Counted from the first letter of the stretch, positions 7,515 through 16,794 are shown. The stretch: 64,000 nt of DNA from Desulfurivibrio sp044068625 (GCF_044068625.1 NZ_JBIPKH010000010.1:1-64000), one strand, 5' to 3'. Program-made: numbers and translations. The notes: generated by a model not told the origin, from the letters alone.

Positions 7515-8645
7515 TCAGGCCTTGATGTCGATGAGCTGGCGGGAGGCGGAACCGGTCGCCTTTTCCAGCGCGGCCTTCAGAGCCGGCAACAGCGGCTCGC
7601 CCCCCACCCGGCAGCGCAGAACCGACTGGTAGCCCAAAGCGGCCAACCGTTCCCGCAACTCCCCCAGGCGCCCCCGCAGAAAACGGGCGGTCTCGGGGTC
7701 GGCCAGAAAAAAATCCCCCTCCAGCCGTTCCCGGCGCACCCGCACCTGGAGCTGCAACTCCCCCAGCCGGCTCATCTCCAGAAAAAAGACCAGGGAAGAT
7801 GACTCCTCGCCCTCTTCGCCGGCCTCACCCCGACTGAGCAGCCAACTGCCGGCCCCGGCATCGAGGGCGAAAAAACAGGGCAGCAGCCAGAAGGGGGGCT
7901 GACCGGGTGGGGGGGGCTGTTCATTCATGGTGACCAGGGCCTCCAACACCCCACCGGCCCGGGCCAGGCCGGCCAGGGCCTCCCGCAGCGAAGCGGCCGG
8001 GGGCGAAGCGCCATCTTCCGCCAAGGCGGGTTGCGGCGGGGCACCCGCCCCGGCGACCAGGGCCTGCAACCGGCCCGCCAGATTGGGCAGCGGCCCCCGG
8101 CCGGCGAGGACGGCTTCCCCTCCCCGCAGCATGGTCAGCAGGCGGACAATTTTTTCCGGTTCCGGCTCCGAGCCCAAAAACAGCCGGGCCAGAAGCGCGG
8201 TCGGATCACCCTCGCCGGCGGCGGGCCCGCCAGGAAGAGACGGGGTGGCGAGACCGGTCGCCGGCAGCGACCGGCCCAACAGGGACAACAAAGTCCCCAG
8301 GCGATTCAGATCCTGCAGCCCACCGGAAGCCTGCTGCAGGAAGCGCTGAACCCCGCCCTGCTTGTCGGCCAGGGCCAACCGGGGATCTTGGCCGCCCTGA
8401 CGCACCTCGAACCAGAACTCGCGGCCGGGGGGCAAGGGCACCGTGCTCCGAGCCTCGATCCGTTGGCCAGCCAGGTCCAGCACCAGCCGGCCGTCGGCCC
8501 CGGCGCTCACCACCCGCCCCCGCAACAGCGCCCCCTGCTCCAGATTGGCTTGGGGCGCCACCGGTTTAACCGCCGCCGGGCCACCCCCATCGCCGCGGCC
8601 GCCGGCCGGCCTGGGGGTCGGAAGCAAATCGCCGATCTTGATCAT
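7515..8645 (-). CDS. FliK-like protein with Flg_hook C-terminal domain
   Basis: A 376-residue protein. The N-terminal half is rich in Gly, Ala, Pro and Leu with low-complexity linkers; the C-terminal about 100 residues (LVFFLEMSRLGELQLQVRV ... LRERLAALGY) match the pattern of the Flg_hook domain of FliK, the hook-length ruler. No other flagellar structural gene is adjacent, so it may be an orphan FliK-type protein. Its ATG overlaps the stop of the upstream sensor kinase (ATGA), which indicates translational coupling and a joint role. Confidence 0.65.
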   Translation of the reverse strand: MIKIGDLLPTPRPAGGRGDGGGPAAVKPVAPQANLEQGALLRGRVVSAGADGRLVLDLAGQRIEARSTVPLPPGREFWFEVRQGGQDPRLALADKQGGVQRFLQQASGGLQDLNRLGTLLSLLGRSLPATGLATPSLPGGPAAGEGDPTALLARLFLGSEPEPEKIVRLLTMLRGGEAVLAGRGPLPNLAGRLQALVAGAGAPPQPALAEDGASPPAASLREALAGLARAGGVLEALVTMNEQPPPPGQPPFWLLPCFFALDAGAGSWLLSRGEAGEEGEESSSLVFFLEMSRLGELQLQVRVRRERLEGDFFLADPETARFLRGRLGELRERLAALGYQSVLRCRVGGEPLLPALKAALEKATGSASRQLIDIKA

Positions 8646-10552
8646 TGGAGGGGAACTTTAACCGTGGCTTCCATGCCGCCGCTTTTGGCGGTTTTGAGGG
8701 CAAACCGGCCCCCGTGGGCTTCCACAATCTTTTCCACCAGGGTCAGCCCCATGCCGGTGCCGTAGGTCTTGGTGGTGAAGAAGGGGTCACGCACCCTTTC
8801 CACCTGGGAGGAGGCCATCCCCGCCCCGGTATCCCGAATCCGGATCACCGCCATCCCCTCCTCCTCAGCCACCTCCAGGGTCAGCTCGCCACCCTCGGGC
8901 ATGGCCTCGATGCTGTTTTTAACCAGATGGAGAAAAACCTGGCGCATCTGGCGCTCATCGACATTGGCCGTCACCCCCCCCTCGGGGCAGATCACGTTCC
9001 AGGCGATGAGCTGGCGGGTCAGCTCGTGCTGCAACAGCAAAATGGTCTTCTTGACCAGGCCGCAGAGCATCACCGGCCGTTTCTCCACCTTGTCCTGGCT
9101 GACGAAATCGTAAAGATCGGTGAGGGTGGACTCCAGGCGGGCGGTCTCCTTGGTGATCACGTTGATATATTTAAGCCAGCTCTCATCGCTGGTTTTTTTG
9201 GCCAGAATCCGGGAAACCCCGCCGATGGAGGTGATGGGGTTGCGGATGGTGTGGACCAGCTGGGCCGCCATCTGGCCCAGGGCCGAATAGCGTTCCGCCT
9301 CCACCAGCAGATCCTTGCTGCGGTTCAACTCCTCGTAGGTTGCCTCCAGTTCGGAAATCTTGTGCTGCATTTCGCGATAGAGATGGCTCTGCTCGATGGC
9401 CATGCTGGCCTGGCTGGCAAAGAGTTCAAGGGCGCTGACATGGACGCTGGTGATGGGGCGCCGGGTCACATAGTTGTCGGCGACAATCACCCCGAAGGCC
9501 CGCCCCGGCGAATAGAGGGGCACCACCACAAAGGTGTCCTCGCCGAGGATTTCGATCAACTGATGGGGCACCGGCAGGGGCTCCCCCTCGGGCAACTGGA
9601 CCCCATTGCCGTTAGCCTTGCCGTTGGCCCAGTTCTTGGCCAGCAGAATGGGCACCCCGCCGTTTTCCGGTCCGACCAGAATGCTGCGCCGGCTTTCCAC
9701 CGCCCTGATCAGGAGATTTTCCCTCTCGGTGGCCGCCACCGTCAACCGGCGGACAATACCGTTAACCGCCGTATCGCCCCGCCGGCAATCTTCGCGGGAG
9801 TTGCTGATGATCTGACTGAAATCCATCTCCCGCTCCCGCATCTCCCCCCAGATCTGGCCGGCCTCCTCCCGACAGCCGGGGCCGGTGGCCATATGGCCCC
9901 GCAACTCCCGCAGCTGGTCGTCGAACATCGCCAGAAAAGCCCGGTTGAAACCCAGTCCTTCATGGGCGGTGATTCCCACCAGCACCGCCCGCAGGATCTC
10001 GTCCAACTCCACGGTGCTGAGATAGACGCTGTTCATTTTGAGGGAAAGCTGATGGAGCAGGCGCAGGCGGAAATGGGCTTCCTCCAGCTCCTCCTGGTAT
10101 TTGCGGTTTTCCAGGATCAGGCGCCGCTTTTCCAGGGCCTTGCGGGCCACATGAAAGATCTGCTCCAGGCCGGCGGGCTTGGAGATATAGTCGGTGGCCC
10201 CCTTGCGCATGCACTCCAGGGCCACCTCCAGATCGGCGACCCCGGTCAGCATCACCACGGCCAGGTCGGGGTCCTTTTCAACCAGTTGGGGGAGCAAAGT
10301 CACCCCATCGGTATCGGGCAGCCCGATATCGAGCAGCACCAGGGCCACCTTGCGCTCGGCCAGTCGGTTCATCAGGCCGGCCGCGGTGCCGCTCTCCTCG
10401 GCGGGCAAACCCGCCATGGCGAAAAAGTCGCGCACCGGCTCGCGAATGGCGGGATCGTCATCAACAATCACCACGATCTCCCCCGGCTGGAGCAACTGCT
10501 CCAGGGAGAGGGAGACGTGCTGTTGAAATCCGGCCACCGAAGTCATCACCAT
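8642..10552 (-). CDS. Sensor histidine kinase with N-terminal receiver and GAF domain
   Basis: 636 residues: receiver domain about 27-145 with acidic DDD and phosphoacceptor D75 (LLDIGLPD), a coiled-coil linker, a GAF domain about 180-390, HisKA with H434 in VHTIRNP, and HATPase_c with N-box HLVKNSIEAMPEGG, G1 DTGAGM and G2 GTGMGL. It is a cytoplasmic kinase, since no membrane segment is seen, and its receiver input suggests a multistep phosphorelay. ATG at 10552 follows AGGTGG. The promoter lies at 10635-10664. It is coupled to the downstream FliK-like gene. Confidence 0.9.
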   Translation of the reverse strand: MVMTSVAGFQQHVSLSLEQLLQPGEIVVIVDDDPAIREPVRDFFAMAGLPAEESGTAAGLMNRLAERKVALVLLDIGLPDTDGVTLLPQLVEKDPDLAVVMLTGVADLEVALECMRKGATDYISKPAGLEQIFHVARKALEKRRLILENRKYQEELEEAHFRLRLLHQLSLKMNSVYLSTVELDEILRAVLVGITAHEGLGFNRAFLAMFDDQLRELRGHMATGPGCREEAGQIWGEMREREMDFSQIISNSREDCRRGDTAVNGIVRRLTVAATERENLLIRAVESRRSILVGPENGGVPILLAKNWANGKANGNGVQLPEGEPLPVPHQLIEILGEDTFVVVPLYSPGRAFGVIVADNYVTRRPITSVHVSALELFASQASMAIEQSHLYREMQHKISELEATYEELNRSKDLLVEAERYSALGQMAAQLVHTIRNPITSIGGVSRILAKKTSDESWLKYINVITKETARLESTLTDLYDFVSQDKVEKRPVMLCGLVKKTILLLQHELTRQLIAWNVICPEGGVTANVDERQMRQVFLHLVKNSIEAMPEGGELTLEVAEEEGMAVIRIRDTGAGMASSQVERVRDPFFTTKTYGTGMGLTLVEKIVEAHGGRFALKTAKSGGMEATVKVPLQ

Positions 10553-10634
10553 GAAAAAACCACCACCTGTAATTTCCCAAAAAACCTAAGAACCCGTTAT
10601 CGGGCGGGTTGTCGTGGCCGCAAACAGGTATCAC

Positions 10635-10664
10635 ATGCTATGCGGCCCGCCCCGCCCCTGTCAA
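10635..10664 (-). promoter_or_regulatory. Promoter of sensor kinase/FliK-like operon
   Basis: Minus-strand TTGACA at 10664-10659, an 18-base GC-rich spacer and TAGCAT at 10640-10635, about 80 bases ahead of the kinase ATG. Confidence 0.55.
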
Positions 10665-10681
10665 GGTAAAGATCGGCAAAG

Positions 10682-10697
10682 CCGGGCGGGAGCCCGG
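10682..10697 (-). terminator. Possible weak terminator after small hypothetical gene
   Basis: CCGGGC and GCCCGG form a 6-bp stem with a 4-base loop just after the stop of the minus-strand gene ending at 10700. Only a short CTTT follows, so termination would be weak. Confidence 0.35.
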
Positions 10698-10699
10698 TT

Positions 10700-11032
10700 T
10701 CAGGCCCTGATCCGCTCCTCGGCCAGCATTTTATCAAAAAAATGGAGCAAAAAATCACGCTGGGCCGGTTCGGCATAGCCGATACAGGAGCAGTGCAGCC
10801 GGCCGGAGCTGCGAACCAGCAGCTCAAACACCAACCTTTTCTCGGTCAGTTCAACCCCCAGGTAAAACGGGGCGCACTCCTCGTGCCCCTGCTGGGCCGC
10901 CCCCCAGAGCTCCGGGGGCAGCTCCAGCCAGAAGAGTCCGGGTAGCGGGCCGGGCTTCAGATTTCGCTTGAGGTAACTTTCCAGGTTATGCCACTCTTCC
11001 CGGCTGAGTTCATCGATCACCAGCTGACGCAT
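10700..11032 (-). CDS. Small hypothetical protein
   Basis: 110 residues, soluble, acidic; unrecognised. It contains HCSCIG near residue 80 and a central hydrophobic/aromatic stretch (GLFWLELPPELW). AAGGAG stands 6 bases before the ATG and an AT-rich promoter-like region lies upstream, so the gene is very likely real and transcribed alone. No function can be given. Confidence 0.75.
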   Translation of the reverse strand: MRQLVIDELSREEWHNLESYLKRNLKPGPLPGLFWLELPPELWGAAQQGHEECAPFYLGVELTEKRLVFELLVRSSGRLHCSCIGYAEPAQRDFLLHFFDKMLAEERIRA

Positions 11033-11058
11033 CGTTCGCTCCTTATAATCAATCAGTT

Positions 11059-11087
11059 ATATTAATCAACAAAGTCTCTCACCTTAA
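11059..11087 (-). promoter_or_regulatory. Promoter of small hypothetical gene
   Basis: Minus-strand TTAAGG (11087-11082), 17-base spacer, TAATAT (11064-11059), in a locally AT-rich stretch just upstream of the AAGGAG ribosome site. Confidence 0.45.
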
Positions 11088-11137
11088 CCGAGCCGGCGCC
11101 GAAAAACGAGCCCCCTTTTCCGGGCCGGGTTTACGGC

Positions 11138-11167
11138 TTGACACCCCCGGCCCGCTCCCGGTATTTT
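11138..11167 (+). promoter_or_regulatory. Promoter of HIT-mobB-mobA/moeA operon
   Basis: TTGACA at 11138-11143, an 18-base spacer and TATTTT at 11162-11167, about 50 bases before the HIT gene ATG. Confidence 0.6.
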
Positions 11168-11215
11168 CCGATAACCGCTCGACTTGACCAACCCCAGCCC
11201 GGCAAGGAGGAGTTC

Positions 11216-11557
11216 ATGGCCGACAACTGCCTGTTCTGCAAAATCATCAGGGGTGAAATCCCCGCCGACAAACTCTACGAAGACGACCAGCTGCTGGCCT
11301 TCCGCGATATCGCCCCCCAGGCGCCCCAGCATTTCCTGGTCATCCCCAAAAAGCATGTCAGCGGCCCCGGCGCCCTGGCCCCGGAGGATGAGAAGATGAT
11401 CGGCGCCCTGGTCCGCAAGGGGGCGGAACTGGCCCGGGAAAACGGGATCACCGACTGCCGCCTGGTGATGAACAACGGGGCGGGGGCGGGCCAGACCGTT
11501 TTTCACCTCCACCTGCATGTGCTGGGAGGCCGGCCGCTGAGCTGGCCGCCGGGCTGA
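11216..11557 (+). CDS. HIT family nucleotide-binding protein
   Basis: A 113-residue HinT-type protein with an N-terminal CxxC (CLFC) and the histidine triad HLHLHVLGG near residue 101. HinT enzymes hydrolyse nucleoside phosphoramidates. Start at ATG 11216, with AAGGAGG about 6 bases upstream; length is normal for the family. It is the first gene of a run into mobB (2-base gap), so it is probably cotranscribed with molybdenum cofactor genes, though a direct link is unknown. Confidence 0.93.
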   Translation: MADNCLFCKIIRGEIPADKLYEDDQLLAFRDIAPQAPQHFLVIPKKHVSGPGALAPEDEKMIGALVRKGAELARENGITDCRLVMNNGAGAGQTVFHLHLHVLGGRPLSWPPG

Positions 11558-11558
11558 G

Positions 11559-12242
11559 ATGACGCCCCCCGTCATCGCCCTGGTCGGCAAGCCCGACTGC
11601 GGCAAAACCACCCTGCTGGAGAAACTGCTGCCGGAACTTAGCCGCCGGGGTTACCGGGTTGGAACCATCAAGCACCATGTCCATGAGTTCGCCATGGACA
11701 CCCCCGGCAAGGACACCTGGCGACACAAGCAGGCCGGAGCCCACACCGTGATGCTCTCCTCCCCCACCGGTATCGGCCTGGTCCGGGATACCGACCACGA
11801 CCTGGGGGTCGAAGAGCTGGTGACCCGCTATTTCGGCGAGCTGGACCTGGTTCTGGCCGAAGGTTACAAGCGCACCGCCCTGCCCAAGATCGAAGTTTAC
11901 CGGCGGGCGATCCACCCCGAACCCCTGCCCGATCGCGATGATTCCTGGATCGCCCTGGTCTCCGATATCCCCTTGGCCGGCGGCTTGCCCTGCTTCAGCC
12001 CCGATCAGGTGGCGGCCATCGCCGATCTCCTCGAACAACGCTTTCTGCCCCCGGCCAAGCTGCCCATGGCTGCGGCGCCGCCTGCCATCACCCTGACGGT
12101 CAACGGCAATCCGATCCCCTTGAACCGCTTCGCCAGCGCCTTTCTCCAGCGGGGCATCCTGGGGATGATCGCCAGCCTGCGGGGCTGCGAGGATCCTCAA
12201 ACCATCGGCATCAGCATCAACAACCGGCCCGGCAATGAGTGA
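11559..12242 (+). CDS. mobB: Molybdopterin-guanine dinucleotide biosynthesis protein MobB, extended
   Basis: MobB is a GTP-binding accessory protein of bis-MGD cofactor synthesis. The P-loop GKPDCGKTTLLEKLL is near residue 8, followed by the family motifs VGTIKHHVHEF, DTPGKDTWRH and LAEGYK. At 227 residues it is about 50 longer than E. coli MobB. The extra C-terminal part (from about residue 170) begins with a beta-rich ITLTVNGNPIPLN segment and contains one Cys in RGCED. It overlaps the mobA-moeA fusion by 8 bases. Confidence 0.9.
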   Translation: MTPPVIALVGKPDCGKTTLLEKLLPELSRRGYRVGTIKHHVHEFAMDTPGKDTWRHKQAGAHTVMLSSPTGIGLVRDTDHDLGVEELVTRYFGELDLVLAEGYKRTALPKIEVYRRAIHPEPLPDRDDSWIALVSDIPLAGGLPCFSPDQVAAIADLLEQRFLPPAKLPMAAAPPAITLTVNGNPIPLNRFASAFLQRGILGMIASLRGCEDPQTIGISINNRPGNE

Positions 12243-14031
12243 CCCCTCGGTAACGGTCACAGGGGTGATTCTGGCCGGTGGCCGCAGCAGCCGTTTCGGC
12301 AGCAACAAGGCCCTGGCCCTCTATCGGGGCCGCCCCCTGATCGAGCATGTGGCCAGGGTCTTGAGCGGGCTGTTTGACCGGCGACTGCTGGTCACCAACT
12401 CCCCGGAGGAGTACGCCTTCCTGGGCTGGCCCATGACCGGCGACCTGACCCCCGGAGCCGGCCCCCTGGCCGGAATCGAGGCCGCCTGCGCCGCGATTGA
12501 GACCCCCTGGGCCTTTATCACCGCCTGCGACATGCCCCGGCTCGATCCCGAACCGATTCGCCGCCTCTGCGCCCAAGCCGACGACGGGGACGTGGTGCTG
12601 CCGGCCCCGAATGGGCAACGGGAACCCCTGCACGCCCTCTATCACCGTCGCATCCTGCCGGAGATCAGCGCCGCCCTGGCCCGGGGGGAGAGACGGATCT
12701 CCGATCTGCTGGCCCGCCTGCGGGTCCGGGAACTGAATGCCGCCGAACTGGGGCTGGACTCCCCGGCCCACCGGCCCTTCATCAACATCAACTTCACCCA
12801 GGAACTGGAGGCTCTCCAGAATCAGCGCCTCCAGCCCACTTTGGAACAGGCCCAAAGGCTGATTCTGGGCCAGACCCGACCGGGCCCCGGTGAAACCCTA
12901 CCCTTGGCCGCGGTGCTGGGCCGGATTCCGACGGCACCGGTGCGCGCCCGCCTGGCCGTCCCCTCCTTCCCCCAGGCCTGCCGGGACGGCTACGCCCTGC
13001 GAGCCGCCGACACCAGGGCCGCGACCCCCAACCATAAAGTCAGCCTTAACCTCCAGGGAGAGATTGCCGCCGGCCACCGGGGTGGGATTGAACGCCTGGA
13101 CCGGGGCGGCGCCTACCGGATCATGACCGGCGGCATGGTGCCGGCCGGCGCCGACAGCGTGATCCCCTTCGAGGAGGTCAGCCATGAGGGCGAGCGGCGA
13201 ATCGAGCTGGCGACACCCTGCCGCCCCGGCACCCACGTCCGGCCGGTGGGCACCGACCTGCGCCGCAACCAGGTGATTGTTCCCGCCGGCTGCCGGATCG
13301 AACCCGATCATCTTCCCCGGCTGGCCACCGCCGGGGTCGGCGAGATCGAGGTGTTTGTCCGCCCCCGGGTGGGGCTGCTCTGCACCGGCAGCGAACTGCT
13401 GGATGATACCGGCGAAAACCCCGCTCCCGGCAACCTGATCGGCGGCAACCGTTTTCTGCTGGCCGGCCTGATCCGCCGCTGCGGCGCCGAACCGGTGGAT
13501 CTGGGCACGGTCCCGGACGATGGCCGCAGGATCGCCGCGGCGCTTAGCGTTCACCGGGAGCAGGGGCTGGCTGCCATCATCTCCACCGGCGGCATGGGGC
13601 CGGGCAAATACGACCTGGTGGGGCGGGTGCTGGAAAAACTGCGGGCCCCCGTACTCTACCGGGAGCTCAAGGTCCGGCCCGGCAAGGCCACCATGGCGGC
13701 CCTGCTGGGCGAGACCCTCTTTTTCGGCCTGCCGGGCCCCCCCCCGGCGGTCCATCTCCTCTTCCATCTCCTGATCGCCCCGGCTCTGCGCCGGCTCCAG
13801 GGCGATCGGCGCCCCCGCCCCCAGCTGCTCCGGGCCCGGCTGCTCCACCCCCTGCAAGTTCGCCACCGGGGGGTGATCCACCTGAAAGAGGCAGTGCTGA
13901 TTCCCCAGGGGGAGCGGTTGACGGTACGTTCACCCCGCCCGGGCGAAGCCCTCAACGGGGTGATGCTGATCCCGGCCCATCGCCGCGCCCTTAAGCGGGG
14001 GGAGCTGGTCGGCCTGATCCCCGTCCCCTGA
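12235..14031 (+). CDS. MobA-MoeA fusion for molybdenum cofactor synthesis
   Basis: 598 residues. About 7-190 are MobA, the guanylyltransferase that makes Mo-MGD: ILAGGRSSRFGSNKAL at the N-terminus and ACDMPRLDP in the middle. About 205-598 are MoeA-like, which normally inserts molybdate into adenylated molybdopterin: CRDGYALRAADT, TGSELL, and the GGMGPGKYD loop. The MoeA loops deviate from the usual GGVS-type and GLPGNP motifs (here GGMGPGKYD and GLPGPPPAV). With mobB this makes a compact cofactor operon that would serve bis-MGD enzymes such as formate dehydrogenase or sulfur oxyanion reductases. Confidence 0.9.
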   Translation: MSDPSVTVTGVILAGGRSSRFGSNKALALYRGRPLIEHVARVLSGLFDRRLLVTNSPEEYAFLGWPMTGDLTPGAGPLAGIEAACAAIETPWAFITACDMPRLDPEPIRRLCAQADDGDVVLPAPNGQREPLHALYHRRILPEISAALARGERRISDLLARLRVRELNAAELGLDSPAHRPFININFTQELEALQNQRLQPTLEQAQRLILGQTRPGPGETLPLAAVLGRIPTAPVRARLAVPSFPQACRDGYALRAADTRAATPNHKVSLNLQGEIAAGHRGGIERLDRGGAYRIMTGGMVPAGADSVIPFEEVSHEGERRIELATPCRPGTHVRPVGTDLRRNQVIVPAGCRIEPDHLPRLATAGVGEIEVFVRPRVGLLCTGSELLDDTGENPAPGNLIGGNRFLLAGLIRRCGAEPVDLGTVPDDGRRIAAALSVHREQGLAAIISTGGMGPGKYDLVGRVLEKLRAPVLYRELKVRPGKATMAALLGETLFFGLPGPPPAVHLLFHLLIAPALRRLQGDRRPRPQLLRARLLHPLQVRHRGVIHLKEAVLIPQGERLTVRSPRPGEALNGVMLIPAHRRALKRGELVGLIPVP

Positions 14032-14055
14032 GACCCGGGGCCGGTGGCGTCGTTC

Positions 14056-14084
14056 TTGATTTATCCTCCCGGCCGTGCTACAAA
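14056..14084 (+). promoter_or_regulatory. Promoter of serS
   Basis: TTGATT at 14056-14061, 17-base spacer, TACAAA at 14079-14084 preceded by TGC, i.e. an extended -10. Start expected near 14091, about 34 bases before the serS ATG. Confidence 0.6.
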
Positions 14085-14124
14085 CTTCAACTCGTCCGCC
14101 CCAACCCCAACAGGAGCACCGACC

Positions 14125-15399
14125 ATGCTTGAGCTGCGATTTATTCGGGAAAATTTCGCCCTGGTTAAAGAGAAGAGCGCCCTGCGCAACCACGACACCG
14201 CCGCCTTGGAGCAGTTTCCGGCCCTGGATCAGCGCCGGCGGGAGATTCTGGCGGAACTGGAGGCGGGGCGCAATCGCCGCAAGAGTGACTCCAGGGCGGT
14301 GGGAGAGCTGAAAAAGGCGGGCCGGGAGGCGGAGGCCGCCGCCATGATGGAGGAGAACCGGCAGCTGGCGGAGCGGCTCAAGGAGCTGGAGCAACAGTTG
14401 AGCGGGATCGACGCCCGGCTGGAGGAGATCGTGATGAGTACCCCCAACCTCTGCCACGATTCGGTCCCGGTGGGCAATGACGAAAGCGCCAACCTGGAGT
14501 ACCGCCGCTGGGGCAGCCCGCCCCAATTCGACTTCACCCCCCGGGCCCACTGGGAGCTGGGGGAAGCCGACGGCACCATCGATCTCAACCGGGCCGCCAA
14601 GCTCTCCGGGGCCCGCTTTGCCCTGCTGACCGGCTTTGCCGCCCGCCTGGAACGGGCCCTGATCAACTTCATGCTCGATCTCCACACCGAAAAACACGGT
14701 TACCGCGAGGTGCTGCCCCCCTTTCTGGTCAATTCGGCCAGCATGACCGCCACCGGTCAGTTGCCCAAATTCGCGACCGACCTCTTCCGGGTGGAGGGGA
14801 CCGATCTCTGGCTGATCCCCACCGCCGAGGTGCCGGTCACCAACATCCACCGCGACGAAACCTTAGCCGAGCATGAGCTGCCGATCCACTACTGCGCCTA
14901 CACCCCCTGCTTCCGCTCCGAGGCCGGCTCCTACGGCCGGGACACCAAGGGGCTGATCCGCCAGCACCAGTTCGACAAGGTGGAACTGGTCAAGTTCACC
15001 ACCCCGGAGAACTCCGACCAGGAGCTGGAAAAATTGCTGGCCGACGCCGAAAAGGTCCTCCAGCTCCTGGAGCTGCCCTATCGGGTGGTGACCCTGTGCA
15101 GCGGCGATTTGGGCTTTTCCGCCCGCAAGACCTATGATATCGAGGTGTGGATGCCGGCCCAGAACTGCTACCGGGAGATCTCGTCATGCAGTAACTTCGG
15201 GGAGTTCCAGGCCCGGCGGGGCGGCATTCGCTATCGCCCGGCCGGAGAGAAGAAGAGCGCCCTGGTCCATACCCTAAACGGCAGCGGCCTGGCGGTGGGG
15301 CGCAGCCTGGCCGCCATCTACGAAAACCACCAGCAGGCCGACGGTACCATCCGGCTGCCCGAAGCCCTCAAGCCCTACTTCAGCTCCCGGCTTACTTGA
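14125..15399 (+). CDS. serS: Seryl-tRNA synthetase
   Basis: Class II aminoacyl-tRNA synthetase charging tRNA-Ser. Residues 1-110 form the long antiparallel coiled-coil arm; the catalytic domain shows motif 2 (TPCFRSEAGSYGRDTKGLIRQHQF) split across CFRSEAGSYG and GLIRQHQF, and motif 3 near LNGSGLAVGRSL. The 424-residue length is standard. ATG at 14125 has AGGAG 8 bases upstream; an in-frame extension to 14044 lies in the promoter region and is rejected. Confidence 0.97.
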   Translation: MLELRFIRENFALVKEKSALRNHDTAALEQFPALDQRRREILAELEAGRNRRKSDSRAVGELKKAGREAEAAAMMEENRQLAERLKELEQQLSGIDARLEEIVMSTPNLCHDSVPVGNDESANLEYRRWGSPPQFDFTPRAHWELGEADGTIDLNRAAKLSGARFALLTGFAARLERALINFMLDLHTEKHGYREVLPPFLVNSASMTATGQLPKFATDLFRVEGTDLWLIPTAEVPVTNIHRDETLAEHELPIHYCAYTPCFRSEAGSYGRDTKGLIRQHQFDKVELVKFTTPENSDQELEKLLADAEKVLQLLELPYRVVTLCSGDLGFSARKTYDIEVWMPAQNCYREISSCSNFGEFQARRGGIRYRPAGEKKSALVHTLNGSGLAVGRSLAAIYENHQQADGTIRLPEALKPYFSSRLT

Positions 15400-16792
15400 A
15401 GATAGAGCGATTGCGGCCCGCTTCCTTGGCCTGGTAAAGATTTTTATCGGCCCGTTCCAGCAGGGCTTCGGGGCTTTCATCGGTCTCAAACTGAGCCACC
15501 CCGATACTCATGGTCTTGCGAACCACCTCGCCATCCTCCCGGGGCTGAAACTCCAGGGTGGCGAACCGTTCCCGCAGGCGGTCGGCCAGCCGCAGGGCGG
15601 TCTCGCCGTCGGTCTCGGGCAGAATCACCACAAACTCCTCCCCCCCGAAACGACAGGCCAGATCATTAAGCCGCAACGAATCGCGCAGCATCGCCCCCAT
15701 GACCGCCAAAACCCGATCACCGGCCGGATGGCCATAGGTGTCGTTAAAGTGCTTGAAATGGTCGATATCCATGATCAGCAGGGCCAGGGATTGGCCGTAG
15801 CGGCGGGCCCGCTCCACCTCCAGCCCCAGGTGCTGATTGAAGTAGCGTTTGTTGAACAGCCCGGTCAGCTCGTCGACGATGCTCAGCTCTTTGTAGCGCT
15901 GCTCACTTTCCTGGAGGGCCTTCTCGGCCAGAACCCGGCTGGTGACATCGGTGATGTGTTCGACGATCCCCACCAAATCGCCGGCCGGCCCCCGAAAAGG
16001 GGTGGCCAGGACGTGGTAGTAGGCCGGGCCGTCGGGGCCGGCAAATTCGATCTCGTTTTCCACCTGCTCCGCCCCCTGCTTGATCTGGCGCAGGGGGCAG
16101 CTTGGGGTGCCGCAGAGGACGGAGGGGAAGATTTCGTGGCACTTGGCCCCCTCGGCCTGGGCCGCCGTCACCCCGGCCATCCGCAGCAGGGCTTCGTTGT
16201 AGCGCAGGATCTCGAAATCGGTGTCGATCAGAAAAATACCACCGGCCACGGTCCGGAAAATCTGGTTGATCTCGATATAGGCCAGGGAAGCCTCGGCAGC
16301 CATCTCGTTGGCCTGGGCGATGGCGCATTCCAGCTGGGAATTCAGAGCCTCCAGCTCCTGGCGATGTTTCTCCTCGGCCTGGTGATGCTGCCGCAACTGG
16401 CGCATATCCTCACCGATCTCCCGAGCCGCCACCAGCCAGGCCCGGAAGAGCTCCCGCATCACCGGCTTGACCAGGTAGTAGGTAACCCCGGCTCTGAGGG
16501 CCTCTTCGATATCCTGGGGCCGATCCTTGATGGTTACCATCAGGATGGTGACGTAGCGGCCGATCTCGCTGGCCCGGATCTTGCCGGCCAGACTGACCCC
16601 GTTCATCCCCTTCATGATCCAGTCCAGCACCACGATCCGGGGCTGATGGCGCTGAAACGCCTCCCAGCCGCACTCCCCGTCGGGGCAGGTGAAGACCTGG
16701 TACCCCTCCTCTTCGGCCACGGTGGAGAGAATCCTGCGGCAGACCGGGTCATCCTCAACAATCAGCAACGGCTCGGGGACTTTCTGGGCCAA
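15392..16792 (-). CDS. Diguanylate cyclase with receiver and PAS domains
   Basis: 466 residues: receiver about 8-125 (phosphoacceptor D57 in VVLDWIM), a coiled coil, a PAS domain about 190-300 with three cysteines (CHEIFPSVLCGTPSCPL), and a GGDEF domain with active site RFGGEEF preceded by the inhibitory-site RLND. It should make cyclic di-GMP in response to phosphorylation. The best start is TTG at 16792, placed 6 bases after AGGAGG and 2 bases after the ddl stop; no ATG fits. The longer upstream reading frame is a shadow of ddl. The 3' end overlaps the convergent serS by 8 bases. Confidence 0.9.
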   Translation of the reverse strand: MAQKVPEPLLIVEDDPVCRRILSTVAEEEGYQVFTCPDGECGWEAFQRHQPRIVVLDWIMKGMNGVSLAGKIRASEIGRYVTILMVTIKDRPQDIEEALRAGVTYYLVKPVMRELFRAWLVAAREIGEDMRQLRQHHQAEEKHRQELEALNSQLECAIAQANEMAAEASLAYIEINQIFRTVAGGIFLIDTDFEILRYNEALLRMAGVTAAQAEGAKCHEIFPSVLCGTPSCPLRQIKQGAEQVENEIEFAGPDGPAYYHVLATPFRGPAGDLVGIVEHITDVTSRVLAEKALQESEQRYKELSIVDELTGLFNKRYFNQHLGLEVERARRYGQSLALLIMDIDHFKHFNDTYGHPAGDRVLAVMGAMLRDSLRLNDLACRFGGEEFVVILPETDGETALRLADRLRERFATLEFQPREDGEVVRKTMSIGVAQFETDESPEALLERADKNLYQAKEAGRNRSIFK

Positions 16793-16794
16793 GG

